Assembly: GCF_018140925.1 (NCBI RefSeq)
Contig: NZ_CP073315.1
Location: 1,736,001 to 1,800,000 of the forward strand
Length of the DNA stretch: 64,000 nucleotides
DNA from: Psychrobacillus sp. INOP01
GTDB lineage: Bacteria; Bacillota; Bacilli; Bacillales_A; Planococcaceae
Direction: 5' to 3'
Below, piece after piece: positions 1-8,620 of this stretch (positions within the stretch are counted from its first letter, which is position 1; the number at the start of each line of letters is the position of its first letter). The translations under genes and the position numbers were made by a program. The notes under the pieces are model-generated. The model was given only the letters and a program-made list of their open reading frames with translations. It did not search any database and was not told the origin of the DNA.

Positions 1-485
1 TAAAAAATTACGAAACAGCAGGAGATACATTAATACATGAATTGATCGTTATGTTAAATAAATCCTTTATGACTCCAATTGAACGTGAAGATATCCTTGA
101 ACTTGCCATTCGTATGGATGACATTTTGGATGGTATTGATAATTTTACGGCTCACCTGGAAATGTTTTCATTGGTCGAAATTGATGAATCGATGCGCACA
201 TTCTTAGGTTATATTGTGAAAAGCACAGATGAGATTGTTAAAGCAATGGAGCTTCTAGCAAGCAAAAAGCTTCTGAAAATGCATGAACATTCTATACTTA
301 TTAAAGATTACGAAAGAAAATGTGATGAGGTGCTTCGTTCATCTATCAAACAGTTGTTTTTGAATGAAAAAGACCCAATTCGCATTATTCAATTTAAAGA
401 TATATATGAACAATTAGAAGAAATCGCTGATTATTGCCAAAACGTAGCAAATACGTTGGAAACAATTATTATGCGAAACGCGTAG
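1..485 (+). CDS. DUF47 family protein (PhoU-like, YkaA type), 5' end cut off
   Basis: The frame is open to the left edge, so the true start is outside the window. The visible part begins K-N-Y-E-T-A-G-D and holds the family signature 'TPIEREDI'. DUF47 proteins are all-helical PhoU-like accessory proteins normally paired with a Pit phosphate transporter. Here the gene ends 12 bp before a PiT gene, so the two are almost certainly one operon and the protein probably modulates that transporter (inference). The TTG at 42 is not a credible start because homologous sequence continues upstream of it. About 160 residues are visible, against about 205 for the family. Confidence 0.9.
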   Translation, partial: KNYETAGDTLIHELIVMLNKSFMTPIEREDILELAIRMDDILDGIDNFTAHLEMFSLVEIDESMRTFLGYIVKSTDEIVKAMELLASKKLLKMHEHSILIKDYERKCDEVLRSSIKQLFLNEKDPIRIIQFKDIYEQLEEIADYCQNVANTLETIIMRNA

Positions 486-497
486 GAGTATACGCTT

Positions 498-1496
498 ATG
501 GAAACAGTATTTATATTAACCATTCTAGTAGTAGTCTTTGCTCTTGCATTTGACTTTATCAATGGGTTTCATGATACAGCGAATGCCATTGCTACATCCG
601 TTTCAACAAGAGCTCTAAAGCCTAGAGTGGCTGTACTAATGGCAGCAATAATGAACTTTGTTGGTGCCTTAACATTTACCGGGGTAGCTAAAACAATTAC
701 AAAAGATATTGTAGATCCTTTTGCCTTGCAAAATGGATCGCTAATCATTTTAGCTGCATTACTCTCCGCGATTATTTGGAACTTAGTCACATGGTACTTT
801 GGTATTCCTTCCAGTTCATCTCACACGTTGATCGGCTCTATTGCTGGAGCAGCAGTGTCATCGGCAGGTTTTGCAATTTTAAACTGGCAAGGTTTCATTA
901 AAATCATTCAAGCGTTACTTATTTCACCATTTTTAGCGCTTGCTGTCGGCTTCTTAATGATGTCATTATTTAAAGTTATATTTAAAAACGGAAGTTTATA
1001 TGGGACAAACAAGAGGTTTCGTATATTCCAAATTGGTACAGCCGCCCTTCAATCCTTTACGCATGGTACAAACGACGCGCAAAAAGCGATGGGTATTATT
1101 ACAATGGCTTTAATCGCAGCAGAATGGCAAACAAATGACGATATTCAATTATGGGTTCGTATAGCTGCAGCTACTGCTATGGGTCTAGGTACTTCTATTG
1201 GTGGGTATAAAATCATAAAAACCGTTGGTGGTAAAATTATGAAAATACGTCCTATTAACGGGGCAGCTGCTGACTTGTCTTCTGCAATGATTATTTTCGG
1301 TGCTACTACTATTCATTTACCGGTTTCCACTACACATGTTATTTCTTCCGCTATTATGGGGGTTGGATCAGCGCAACGTGTTAAAGGTGTTAAATGGGGA
1401 GTCGCTAAGAAAATTGTCTTAACGTGGATTATCACTTTACCAATTTCTGCTGTTATGGCGGGTATTATATTCCAAGTACTAAATTTATTCTTTTAA
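498..1496 (+). CDS. Inorganic phosphate transporter, PiT family
   Basis: 332-residue polytopic membrane protein. It carries the duplicated PiT signature: GFHDTANA at residues 23-30 in the first half and THGTNDAQKAMG near the middle, plus PSSSSHTLIGS and PVSTTHVISS, which are the paired substrate-site loops of the family. It should import phosphate (or metal phosphate) using the cation gradient. The start ATG has an AGGAG site 8 bp upstream and follows the DUF47 gene closely, the usual two-gene pit operon. Length is typical for the short Bacillus-type Pit proteins. A strong terminator follows. Confidence 0.95.
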   Translation: METVFILTILVVVFALAFDFINGFHDTANAIATSVSTRALKPRVAVLMAAIMNFVGALTFTGVAKTITKDIVDPFALQNGSLIILAALLSAIIWNLVTWYFGIPSSSSHTLIGSIAGAAVSSAGFAILNWQGFIKIIQALLISPFLALAVGFLMMSLFKVIFKNGSLYGTNKRFRIFQIGTAALQSFTHGTNDAQKAMGIITMALIAAEWQTNDDIQLWVRIAAATAMGLGTSIGGYKIIKTVGGKIMKIRPINGAAADLSSAMIIFGATTIHLPVSTTHVISSAIMGVGSAQRVKGVKWGVAKKIVLTWIITLPISAVMAGIIFQVLNLFF

Positions 1497-1506
1497 TAAA
1501 ATGATT

Positions 1507-1541
1507 GATCCCTTGTCTTTTAGGACAAGGGATCTTTTTTT
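1507..1541 (+). terminator. Rho-independent terminator of the DUF47-PiT operon
   Basis: Perfect 11-bp stem (GATCCCTTGTC / GACAAGGGATC) with a 6-nt loop, followed by seven T. It lies 10 bp after the PiT stop codon. Confidence 0.9.
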
Positions 1542-1609
1542 GATGGGTACCTATGTTTTTACAGTGATGTGGCTCTCTCGTAGAGCAGCGAATCTCTCTC
1601 GTATGCACC

Positions 1610-2242
1610 CTATTCTTTTATCTTTAAACCAAGTGATTTTGCAAAGCCAATCGCTTGTTCTGTAGATACCGTGCAATCTTGCATTTTATCTAATGATACG
1701 GTTAGTTGTTCATACGTATTCGTGCTTAAGTCTACTCCATTTAAAGCTGTTCCTGTGAAATTCGCTTCATTTAATTCACAGCCTTCAAAATTCACTTTAT
1801 CAAATGTGGCATCTATAATATCCCCACGGTTGAATGCAGTTTTAGTGAAAGTGACCTTTTTCAATTTAGAAAAGCTTAAACTCACATAGTTCGCAACAGT
1901 ATCGACTATTTTCACATCAGTCATCCGACTTTGGGATATATTTGCTCCTACTAGCTTCGAACTCTGAATTTCTACGCGATGGAATACCGCATTCCCAAAA
2001 TCGACATTGGATAGGTCACATTTTTCAAAAATACAGTCAACAAATTCTACTTGGTGAAAACGGACACCTTCCATGGAGATATCTTGAAAATGTATTTGAT
2101 CAAAAATGATTTTATCTTCTTGCTCCTCATCTAACTCTAGCTTAGTAACCAGTCCATCTGATACATAATAATCTTCTAAAAGTGCTTTTCGTACATCAAG
2201 CTCTTGCAATGATTTTGATATTTTCGGTGCTGCTACCTTCAA
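1610..2242 (-). CDS. Pentapeptide repeat-containing protein
   Basis: About 210 residues. The middle of the protein shows the A(D/N)LXX-type pattern expected for a quadrilateral beta-helix: F-x-D-C-I-F, C-D-L-S-N-V-D-F, S-K-L-V-G-A-N-I, C-E-L-N-E-A-N-F, T-A-L-N-G-V-D-L. Members can act as scaffolds or DNA mimics; nothing here shows a target. The longest frame starts at 2272, but the AGGAGG (about 2250-2255) lies inside that frame and is spaced 7 bp from TTG 2242, so TTG 2242 is taken as the start. Single gene, convergent with the PiT operon. Confidence 0.85.
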   Translation of the reverse strand: MKVAAPKISKSLQELDVRKALLEDYYVSDGLVTKLELDEEQEDKIIFDQIHFQDISMEGVRFHQVEFVDCIFEKCDLSNVDFGNAVFHRVEIQSSKLVGANISQSRMTDVKIVDTVANYVSLSFSKLKKVTFTKTAFNRGDIIDATFDKVNFEGCELNEANFTGTALNGVDLSTNTYEQLTVSLDKMQDCTVSTEQAIGFAKSLGLKIKE

Positions 2243-2347
2243 TGAAATCCCTCCTGTGGAATTGCTCTTCATATTCTATCATTATATTAGTATTTTAGTC
2301 TCTGTTTGCTTTACAATGTAACTAGGTTTTATTTGAGGAGGAATTTC

Positions 2348-4477
2348 ATGACAGGCTTGTCCAAAATAGTGACACGTCACTATAAGGTAATATTGGGTAT
2401 TTGGTTACTTTTGTTTGCAGCTTTAGCTGTATTGGCTATTCGTTTACCCGGTCTATTAGAAGGTGACGGGTTTAGTACAGACGGGGAACATGCAGAGGTT
2501 ATGGAGGAATTAACGAAAACATTTGATTTTCCAGCGGAGTCCCTATTTGTTGTTTTTGATCAAACCTCCAATAGTACGATCAAAGACACATTAAATGAGA
2601 TAGAACAGCTAAATCTTGCAGAGTCTATTCAATCTCCTTTAGAGGATGACTCTTTATATAAAGATCATGTAGCCTATGCCATGCTCCACTTCGACTCCGA
2701 TGCTGATATGACAGGTGCAGTTGATGACATCAGAGAGGCTATTGATGGAGAGCAAGGAGTTACGTTAACCGGTGGTGCGGCTATTAACAAAGACATTAAT
2801 AGTGCGAGTCAAAAGGACTTAGCTAGTGCAGAAGCAATTGGCTTACCGATAGCTATTATCGTATTACTACTTGCATTTGGTAGTGTCGTTGCAGCGTTTA
2901 TCCCACTTGCCATAGGAATTGTAACCGTGGTTTCCGCTTTCGGAGTGATGACTTTATTCAGTGAGACGATGGATTTGTCGATTTTTGTTATGAACATTAT
3001 TCCGATGCTTGGATTGGCATTAAGTATCGATTTTGCTCTGTTACTCATCAATCGCTATAAAGAAGAGCTTGCAAAGCATTCGATAGTAGAATCTGTACAA
3101 ACTGCTATTCAAACAGCCGGACGATCCATCATATTCTCTGCAATATGTGTATTTATAGGTCTAGGGGCAATGCTTGTTATGCAAGTCGAGATATTCCAAA
3201 ACATTGCACTAGGTGGAATGCTCGTCGTGACGATTGCAGTACTTTCGTCTATTACTTTACTCCCCGCTCTATTAATGCTTTTAAAGGATCGTATAAACAA
3301 ATGGACTATCATTCGTGTAAAACCAGGTGCTACAACTAGATGGCGAAACTTTGCCTCATTTGTTATGAAACGTCCTGTGACATTGGTCCTTGTTGCATTA
3401 ATTATTTTAGGAATTGGGATAATACCAGTAAAAAATATGGAATTGACTATTCCCCAGGTGGATTCCCTACCAGAATCTTATGATTCTAGACAAGCGTATG
3501 AACTGATGGATCAACAGTTTGGCCTAGGGGAGCAATCTACTGTATATATGATTGCAGAGCGTTCAGATGGCTGGGATAACACCGCTGGCTTAGAAGACAT
3601 AAAAAACATAGAAGATAAGTTACTCGCAGATGATGATGTCATGTCGGTTGATACAATATTCACAGCAAGTGAGATTCCAACCGTAGAGCAATGGGAACAA
3701 AGCTTAATAATGCCAGAAGTCGAAGCTCAACTATCACCTTTATTTGATACATTTGTTCAAGACAATAAATTACTAGTACCAGTAACCCTAAATTTAAACG
3801 GCTCTTCCGATGAGGCACAAGACTGGGTACGAGAATGGTCAGAAAAAGATTTAGGCGTCGACTTTAAGCTAGGTGGCCAACCTAAATTCAATCAAGAAAT
3901 TTTTGATGAAATATTCAACAAAGTAGGGTGGTTATTAGCAATTATTTTAGGCTCTACTTTTATCATTTTAATGATTGCGTTCCGTTCTATACTAATACCA
4001 TTGAAAGCAATTATTATGAACATTATCGGTCTAGCTTCCACTTTTGGAATTCTCGTATATATATTCCAATATGGACATTTTGGAATTGAAGAAACTACGA
4101 TTGCATTAATCATTCCCGTTATTGTGTTTAGTCTCGTATTTGGGTTAAGTATGGACTATGAGGTATTTTTAATATCTCGTATACAAGAGGAATATTTAAA
4201 ACACCAAAATAATACATTAGCAACTGTTGATGGTTTAACTTCAACAAGTAAAATCATTACATCAGCAGCCTTAATCATGATTGTTATTACGGGAGCCTTT
4301 GCGTTTACGGAGGTAATGCCTGTTAAACAGATTGGTGTTGGTATTGCGATTGCCGTAGCAATTGATGCATCTATCATTAGATTATTGCTCGTTCCAAGTT
4401 TGATGAAGCTTTTCGGTAAATGGAACTGGTGGCTTCCTTTTAGAAAGGGGCCTTATAAAGCGAAAAAGCTACATTAA
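2348..4477 (+). CDS. MMPL family RND-type transporter (YdfJ-like)
   Basis: 709 residues with the MMPL layout: one N-terminal membrane segment, an extracytoplasmic domain, a five-helix block (about residues 165-320), a second helix at about 345, a second exterior domain and a final five-helix block (about 535-690). Conserved membrane-embedded motifs are SIDFALLLINRYKEE in the first block and GLSMDYEVFLISRIQEE in the second; the Asp-Tyr pairs are the family proton-relay positions. The likely role is proton-driven export of lipid or amphiphilic compounds. The start is ATG 2348 with GAGGAGG 8 bp upstream, not the TTG at 2306. No regulator is adjacent. Confidence 0.9.
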   Translation: MTGLSKIVTRHYKVILGIWLLLFAALAVLAIRLPGLLEGDGFSTDGEHAEVMEELTKTFDFPAESLFVVFDQTSNSTIKDTLNEIEQLNLAESIQSPLEDDSLYKDHVAYAMLHFDSDADMTGAVDDIREAIDGEQGVTLTGGAAINKDINSASQKDLASAEAIGLPIAIIVLLLAFGSVVAAFIPLAIGIVTVVSAFGVMTLFSETMDLSIFVMNIIPMLGLALSIDFALLLINRYKEELAKHSIVESVQTAIQTAGRSIIFSAICVFIGLGAMLVMQVEIFQNIALGGMLVVTIAVLSSITLLPALLMLLKDRINKWTIIRVKPGATTRWRNFASFVMKRPVTLVLVALIILGIGIIPVKNMELTIPQVDSLPESYDSRQAYELMDQQFGLGEQSTVYMIAERSDGWDNTAGLEDIKNIEDKLLADDDVMSVDTIFTASEIPTVEQWEQSLIMPEVEAQLSPLFDTFVQDNKLLVPVTLNLNGSSDEAQDWVREWSEKDLGVDFKLGGQPKFNQEIFDEIFNKVGWLLAIILGSTFIILMIAFRSILIPLKAIIMNIIGLASTFGILVYIFQYGHFGIEETTIALIIPVIVFSLVFGLSMDYEVFLISRIQEEYLKHQNNTLATVDGLTSTSKIITSAALIMIVITGAFAFTEVMPVKQIGVGIAIAVAIDASIIRLLLVPSLMKLFGKWNWWLPFRKGPYKAKKLH

Positions 4478-4602
4478 TTTGTCATGCGCAAGAGGTGAAG
4501 AGAGATTTTTAATTGCTTTCAACTGTCTATTACTTGCTATACGGACAATTTCTCCATAAATTTTGAAGGACAAAAGGTCTAATATCTCTCCAAACATGCA
4601 AC

Positions 4603-4639
4603 AAGCCAAGCAGAGCGAGTCTGCTTGGCTTTGTTTTTT
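4603..4639. terminator. Bidirectional terminator between MMPL and hydrolase genes
   Basis: 12-bp perfect stem (AAGCCAAGCAGA / TCTGCTTGGCTT) with a GCGAG loop, then a T-rich run on the + side. It sits between two convergent genes. Confidence 0.85.
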
Positions 4640-5243
4640 AGAATTTCGACTGGTACCATTGTTTTGCTGCTTGCACTTCATCTTGAGTTAATTGGTGACC
4701 ATATGCATGCCAGTAAAGCTCTACCTCTGCTCCCGCTCCTTGCAGCAAGTCCTGTAGATCCTCTGATTCTACAGCTGGACACATCTGATCATTTTTACCA
4801 GCTCCGATGAATACAGGAGTTTTTGGCATATCCGGTAAATCTACACCCCGTCTTGGAACCATTGGGTGATGTAAAACTGCACCCTTCAGTACATTTTCAT
4901 ATTCAAATAAAAGATTTCCTGCAATATTAGCACCATTCGAGTAACCAATAGCTACTACATTATCTCGGTCAAATTCATATTTTCCTGCAGCTTCATCGAT
5001 GAAACTTTTCAATTCCTCGGTTCTAAGCTGTAAATCTTCTAGATCAAAGACCCCTTCTGCTAAACGTTTAAAGAATCGTGGCATTCCATTTTCTAAAACA
5101 TTTCCGCGCACACTCAAAATATTAGCGGCTGCATCTATTTCTTTTCCGAGACCTACTAAGTCATGCTCATTTCCACCTGTTCCGTGTAAAAGTAATAGTG
5201 TCGGTCTCGAAGAATCCTCACCTTTATAAAAAACATGGTTCAT
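4638..5243 (-). CDS. mhqD: Alpha/beta hydrolase, MhqD-like carboxylesterase
   Basis: 201 residues of the phospholipase/carboxylesterase family. Visible elements are the oxyanion-side HGTGG (20-24), the nucleophile elbow GYSNG with Ser102, Asp152 in GAGKND and His183 in YGHQL, a complete Ser-Asp-His triad. Wording such as RGNVLENGMPRFFKRLAEGVFD closely matches remembered B. subtilis MhqD, one of the quinone and diamide-induced hydrolases of the MhqR regulon. The start is ATG 5243, which has AGGGAG 7 bp upstream; TTG 5261 is the alternative and would lie inside the operator. A strong promoter with an MhqR-like operator precedes it. Assignment to MhqD rests on recall of that sequence. Confidence 0.85.
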   Translation of the reverse strand: MNHVFYKGEDSSRPTLLLLHGTGGNEHDLVGLGKEIDAAANILSVRGNVLENGMPRFFKRLAEGVFDLEDLQLRTEELKSFIDEAAGKYEFDRDNVVAIGYSNGANIAGNLLFEYENVLKGAVLHHPMVPRRGVDLPDMPKTPVFIGAGKNDQMCPAVESEDLQDLLQGAGAEVELYWHAYGHQLTQDEVQAAKQWYQSKF

Positions 5244-5260
5244 GCTATAACTCCCTTTCA

Positions 5261-5309
5261 ATTATCTTGAATTTGAGATAATTATAACGGATGCTTATTT
5301 CTAGGTCAA
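5261..5309 (-). promoter_or_regulatory. Promoter with MhqR-like operator upstream of the mhqD-like gene
   Basis: Reading the minus strand: -35 TTGACC (5309-5304), a 17-bp spacer, -10 TATAAT (5286-5281), then a dyad over the start region with core TATCTCAAATTCAAGATA inside 5261-5282 (7-bp perfect arms ATTATCT/AGATAAT). The published B. subtilis MhqR box has the form TATCTCGAATTCGAGATA, differing at two symmetric positions. The -35 box overlaps the stop codon of the upstream membrane-protein gene. Confidence 0.8.
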
Positions 5310-6341
5310 ATGTTTAGTATCTCCTTCATTTGAGAGAATGAGTTTTAATCGCTCCGGCTCATCCACACGAATAGCAAATTCGGTTATACTTTTTTTCATC
5401 CCCATAAACATTGTCGCCTCAACTGGTCTACTAAGGTGTATAATTGCCTGCGGTTCAACAGGTTCAAAATCTTTATATACAAATTGTACCGTATTCTTAT
5501 TTGGAACTTTTGCTCCCCAGTTTACTTCATTAATCAAGTTAAGCGGAACAATAATTCTGGTGCTAAGACCCTGTGAAATATACAACTTTCCGTTTTTAAC
5601 TTCCATTGGATGTAATTTCATAATTTGAATTTCTGCCATAAAGAAGAACACCGAGTATATATTTAATATTAATAATATTATTGATAGGACAAGGGATTTA
5701 TCATGCAACCACCAATGTAGCCCAATTGTTTCGATGAGAATTGCATGAATAAGCATCATATGGATGGCAATTGCACTTGTTTTTTTATGCATTGTTACAA
5801 CACCTTCATGATTAGGAGCTTTCTTATTCCATGAAAAAAATGCATAATACATCATTAGAAATTCGGACATCACAACCCGAATTAATATATTTTTAGTCAC
5901 TACTTTTTCAACCGATGGGAGTAAACTGAATAATGCTCCCTCATTCACTTGTTTCATTTGTAATCGAATTTTGGGTATTTTCCAAATGACTAAAAAGATT
6001 AATGTAATTTCTGCGACTATTAATAGCATCTCTAATACGATGCCCGCGTAAAATATTCCAGTAAATGGAGAGAACAATTCGTTAGGTATGAATATTCTCG
6101 CTATTACTAGACCTGCCACGATTATTCCAATTGTTTGCTTGATAGATAATTTAAAGGCTACATACATTAAAAGTGGAACGATAATAGCTAAATCGATTAG
6201 CGAGCCTACTACAGCACCATTATTTAGTTGCAGCGATAAATAATCCTGTACAGAGGATTGATAGATTAAAAAGTTGGTGGAAAGAACTAGGAAAAGTAAA
6301 GCAATCGCTATATTTGCATACTTGGTTTTACGATAAACCAT
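5301..6341 (-). CDS. Polytopic membrane protein of unknown function
   Basis: 346 residues with roughly seven or eight hydrophobic segments. The last 90 residues are soluble and strand-rich (NGKLYISQGLSTRIIVPLNLI), similar in feel to the small PH-like domains at the end of some Bacillus membrane proteins. I do not recognise a function. The start is ATG 6341 with AGGAGG 7 bp upstream rather than the GTG/ATG frame extending to 6371. It is upstream of, and co-directional with, the mhqD-like gene, but that gene has its own promoter, so operon membership is doubtful. Confidence 0.75.
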   Translation of the reverse strand: MVYRKTKYANIAIALLFLVLSTNFLIYQSSVQDYLSLQLNNGAVVGSLIDLAIIVPLLMYVAFKLSIKQTIGIIVAGLVIARIFIPNELFSPFTGIFYAGIVLEMLLIVAEITLIFLVIWKIPKIRLQMKQVNEGALFSLLPSVEKVVTKNILIRVVMSEFLMMYYAFFSWNKKAPNHEGVVTMHKKTSAIAIHMMLIHAILIETIGLHWWLHDKSLVLSIILLILNIYSVFFFMAEIQIMKLHPMEVKNGKLYISQGLSTRIIVPLNLINEVNWGAKVPNKNTVQFVYKDFEPVEPQAIIHLSRPVEATMFMGMKKSITEFAIRVDEPERLKLILSNEGDTKHLT

Positions 6342-6441
6342 AAAATTTCCTCCTTTATTTGTCCTAACCATATTATAACTTCCTGTTTTTACTGAACACC
6401 AGTATAATATGTAGAACTATTCAAAAAAGGAGTACAATTTA

Positions 6442-8193
6442 ATGACTATAGAAAAAGAGCAACTTGAGAAAAGGATTCTTGTTTCACAACAAAAACAATC
6501 TGCAGATTTTATCCTTCGAAATGCTACTGTTGCAGATGTGTTTTCACTGAGATGGGTAAAGGCAGACATAGTAGTTTCGGATGGCATGATTGTTGCAATT
6601 GATGCTACAGGAAATTATGAAGCAGTGCTCGAAGAAGATGCAGAAGGAAAGTATGTCATTCCCGGATTAATAGACGGACATATTCATATAGAGTCTTCCA
6701 TGGTAACTCCTGCCGAATTCAGTCGTATATTACTCCCACACGGTATTACAACAGTTATTACGGACCCGCATGAGATAGCAAATGTAGCTGGATCGGAAGG
6801 GATTCAATTTATGCTTGATGATGCATCAAATAGTGAAATGGATATTCATGTGATGCTTCCATCCAGCGTCCCCGCAACTCCTATGGAGCATGCAGGTGCC
6901 ATTCTTCAGGCAAGTGACTTGCACCCCTTCCTTGAAAATGATGCAGTTCTAGGGCTTGCAGAAGTAATGGACTTCCCCGCTGTACTATTTGCGGAGTCTA
7001 ATATGATGGACAAACTAAAAATGGCCATGGATGCGAAGGTAATAATTGATGGTCATGGCTCTGGACTTAACTCGGAGCAAATTAGAGGATACCGAGCAGC
7101 AGGTATTCAAACAGATCATGAATGCGTTACATCCGACGAGGCATTAGACAGAGTTTCTCAAGGAATGTATGTCTTGATGAGAGAAGGCTCTGCAGCGAAA
7201 AATGTACGGGACTTACTACCTGCAGTTAATACTCATAACGCTCGCCGATTCTTATTTTGTACAGATGACAAGCATTTAGATGAACTTCTTGAGGAAGGAA
7301 GTATCAATCACGCTATCCACCTAGCTATAAAGGAAGGAATGGAGCCTCTCCAAGCTATTCAGTTAGCGACACTTAACGCAGCTGAATGTTACCAGCTAAC
7401 CGATAGAGGAGCTCTTGCACCTGGCTTTATAGCCGATTTCTTACTAGTTGAAAGCTTAGAAGATTTAAAAGCTATTGCCGTTTGGAAAAATGGGGTCAAA
7501 GTAGCACAACATCAAGAAATGCTTATGAAGGTATACGATAGACAGGAGCCATCCACTGACCTAACTAATACAGTAAAACTGCCTAATTTATCGACAGATT
7601 CTTTTGCCATTCCTTTTACCAATGACGGAACGGCTAATGTTATGGAGGTTATGCCAAACCAAATTACTACAAAGAAAAAAGTAATGAAAGTCCCAATGGT
7701 AAACGGGCTATTCACAACAAGTGTGAAGCAGGATTTACTTAAGCTTGCTGTTATTGAACGCCATCACTCTCTCGGAACAATAGGACTTGGAATTGTACAC
7801 GGCTTCGGTTTGAAGCAAGGTGCCATTGCGACTACCATCGCACATGATTCACATAATCTCATCGTCTTAGGCACGAATGATGAGGATATGTTAATAGCCA
7901 GCCAGGAATTAGAACGAATTCAAGGCGGATTCGTTATCGTTCATGAAGGAAAGATTCTGGCCTCCCTTGCTTTACCTATTGCTGGCTTAATGACAGATCT
8001 TCCAGCTAAAGAAACAGCACTGGAATTAAAGAAACTGCATGAAGCTCTTCATATACTTCATCCAGATTTGGATTTCCACTTATTCTTAACATTATCTTTC
8101 GTAAGTCTTCCGGTAATACCTGAACTAAAGCTGACTGATAGCGGACTTTTCGATGTCGTCGAGTTCAAACATATCCCGATTCAAGTAGATTAA
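6442..8193 (+). CDS. ade: Adenine deaminase
   Basis: 583 residues, the normal AdeC length. It converts adenine to hypoxanthine plus ammonia for purine salvage. The amidohydrolase metal motif is DGHIHIESSMV (His80 and His82), followed by TDPHEIANV, the DGHGSGL loop, HECVTSDEA and the CTDDKH metal-ligand motif. The C-terminal half carries the adenine-deaminase-specific domain (RHHSLGTIGLGIVHGFGL, the TTIAHDSHNLIVLG motif). ATG 6442 has AAGGAG 9 bp upstream. It is monocistronic; an R1 repeat element begins directly behind it. Confidence 0.95.
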   Translation: MTIEKEQLEKRILVSQQKQSADFILRNATVADVFSLRWVKADIVVSDGMIVAIDATGNYEAVLEEDAEGKYVIPGLIDGHIHIESSMVTPAEFSRILLPHGITTVITDPHEIANVAGSEGIQFMLDDASNSEMDIHVMLPSSVPATPMEHAGAILQASDLHPFLENDAVLGLAEVMDFPAVLFAESNMMDKLKMAMDAKVIIDGHGSGLNSEQIRGYRAAGIQTDHECVTSDEALDRVSQGMYVLMREGSAAKNVRDLLPAVNTHNARRFLFCTDDKHLDELLEEGSINHAIHLAIKEGMEPLQAIQLATLNAAECYQLTDRGALAPGFIADFLLVESLEDLKAIAVWKNGVKVAQHQEMLMKVYDRQEPSTDLTNTVKLPNLSTDSFAIPFTNDGTANVMEVMPNQITTKKKVMKVPMVNGLFTTSVKQDLLKLAVIERHHSLGTIGLGIVHGFGLKQGAIATTIAHDSHNLIVLGTNDEDMLIASQELERIQGGFVIVHEGKILASLALPIAGLMTDLPAKETALELKKLHEALHILHPDLDFHLFLTLSFVSLPVIPELKLTDSGLFDVVEFKHIPIQVD

Positions 8194-8212
8194 TGTTTAC
8201 CAATTAAACATA

Positions 8213-8575
8213 AAAAAAACCGGGCAAAAAACACCCGGTCCTCTAAGAACAGAAACTTAGATATGCCGTTTATTTCCGCTTAGAGCGGACGCTTTCCGTG
8301 GGCATGGCTTCAGCCGCTTCCTTTGCTCCTGCGCAAGCTCGTAGCAAAAAAGATTTTCGCTACGCTCAGTCCAAGATCTTCAGCTCGCGCTATTCCCACT
8401 GGAGTCGCCGCTCTGCGCTCCCCCATATTGATTGTAGTGGAAGGTGGCGACTCCAGCGGGATGAGTGAGACAGATGAGCCATCACAACGAACGCGGAGCG
8501 GCGGTGATGGCTCATCGTTCACCCCGCGGAAAGCGTCCACCTGAAACCGAAATCAGCAGTATTATTAAATATACT
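8213..8575 (+). repeat. R1 dispersed palindromic element, copy A
   Basis: Non-coding element between ade and the convergent MFS gene. It starts with a small hairpin (ACCGGG/CCCGGT, 8219-8239). The core is bounded by imperfect inverted ends: TTTCCGCTTAGAGCGGACGC at 8273 and the complement of GCGTCCACCTGAAACCGAAA near 8532. Inside are GGAGTCGCC (8401-8409) facing GGCGACTCC (8446-8454), and a perfect 13-bp hairpin GATGAGCCATCAC (8473-8485) / GTGATGGCTCATC (8504-8516). Base composition is clearly richer in G+C than the neighbours. Related copies are at 41.2, 45.9 and 50.3 kb and a decayed one at 23.9 kb. Confidence 0.85.
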
Positions 8576-8588
8576 TTCTTAAACATAA

Positions 8589-8619
8589 AAAAGCTGCTCC
8601 ATATCCTGGAGCAGCTTTT
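8589..8619 (-). terminator. Terminator of the Bmr-like MFS gene
   Basis: 12-bp stem AAAAGCTGCTCC / GGAGCAGCTTTT with a 7-nt loop; on the minus strand it is followed by a T run. It lies directly after the MFS stop codon. Confidence 0.85.
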
Positions 8620-8620
8620 C

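Noticed and set aside
42-485. TTG 42 as the start of the first gene
   Set aside because: The frame and family similarity continue to base 1, so the gene is truncated by the window edge.
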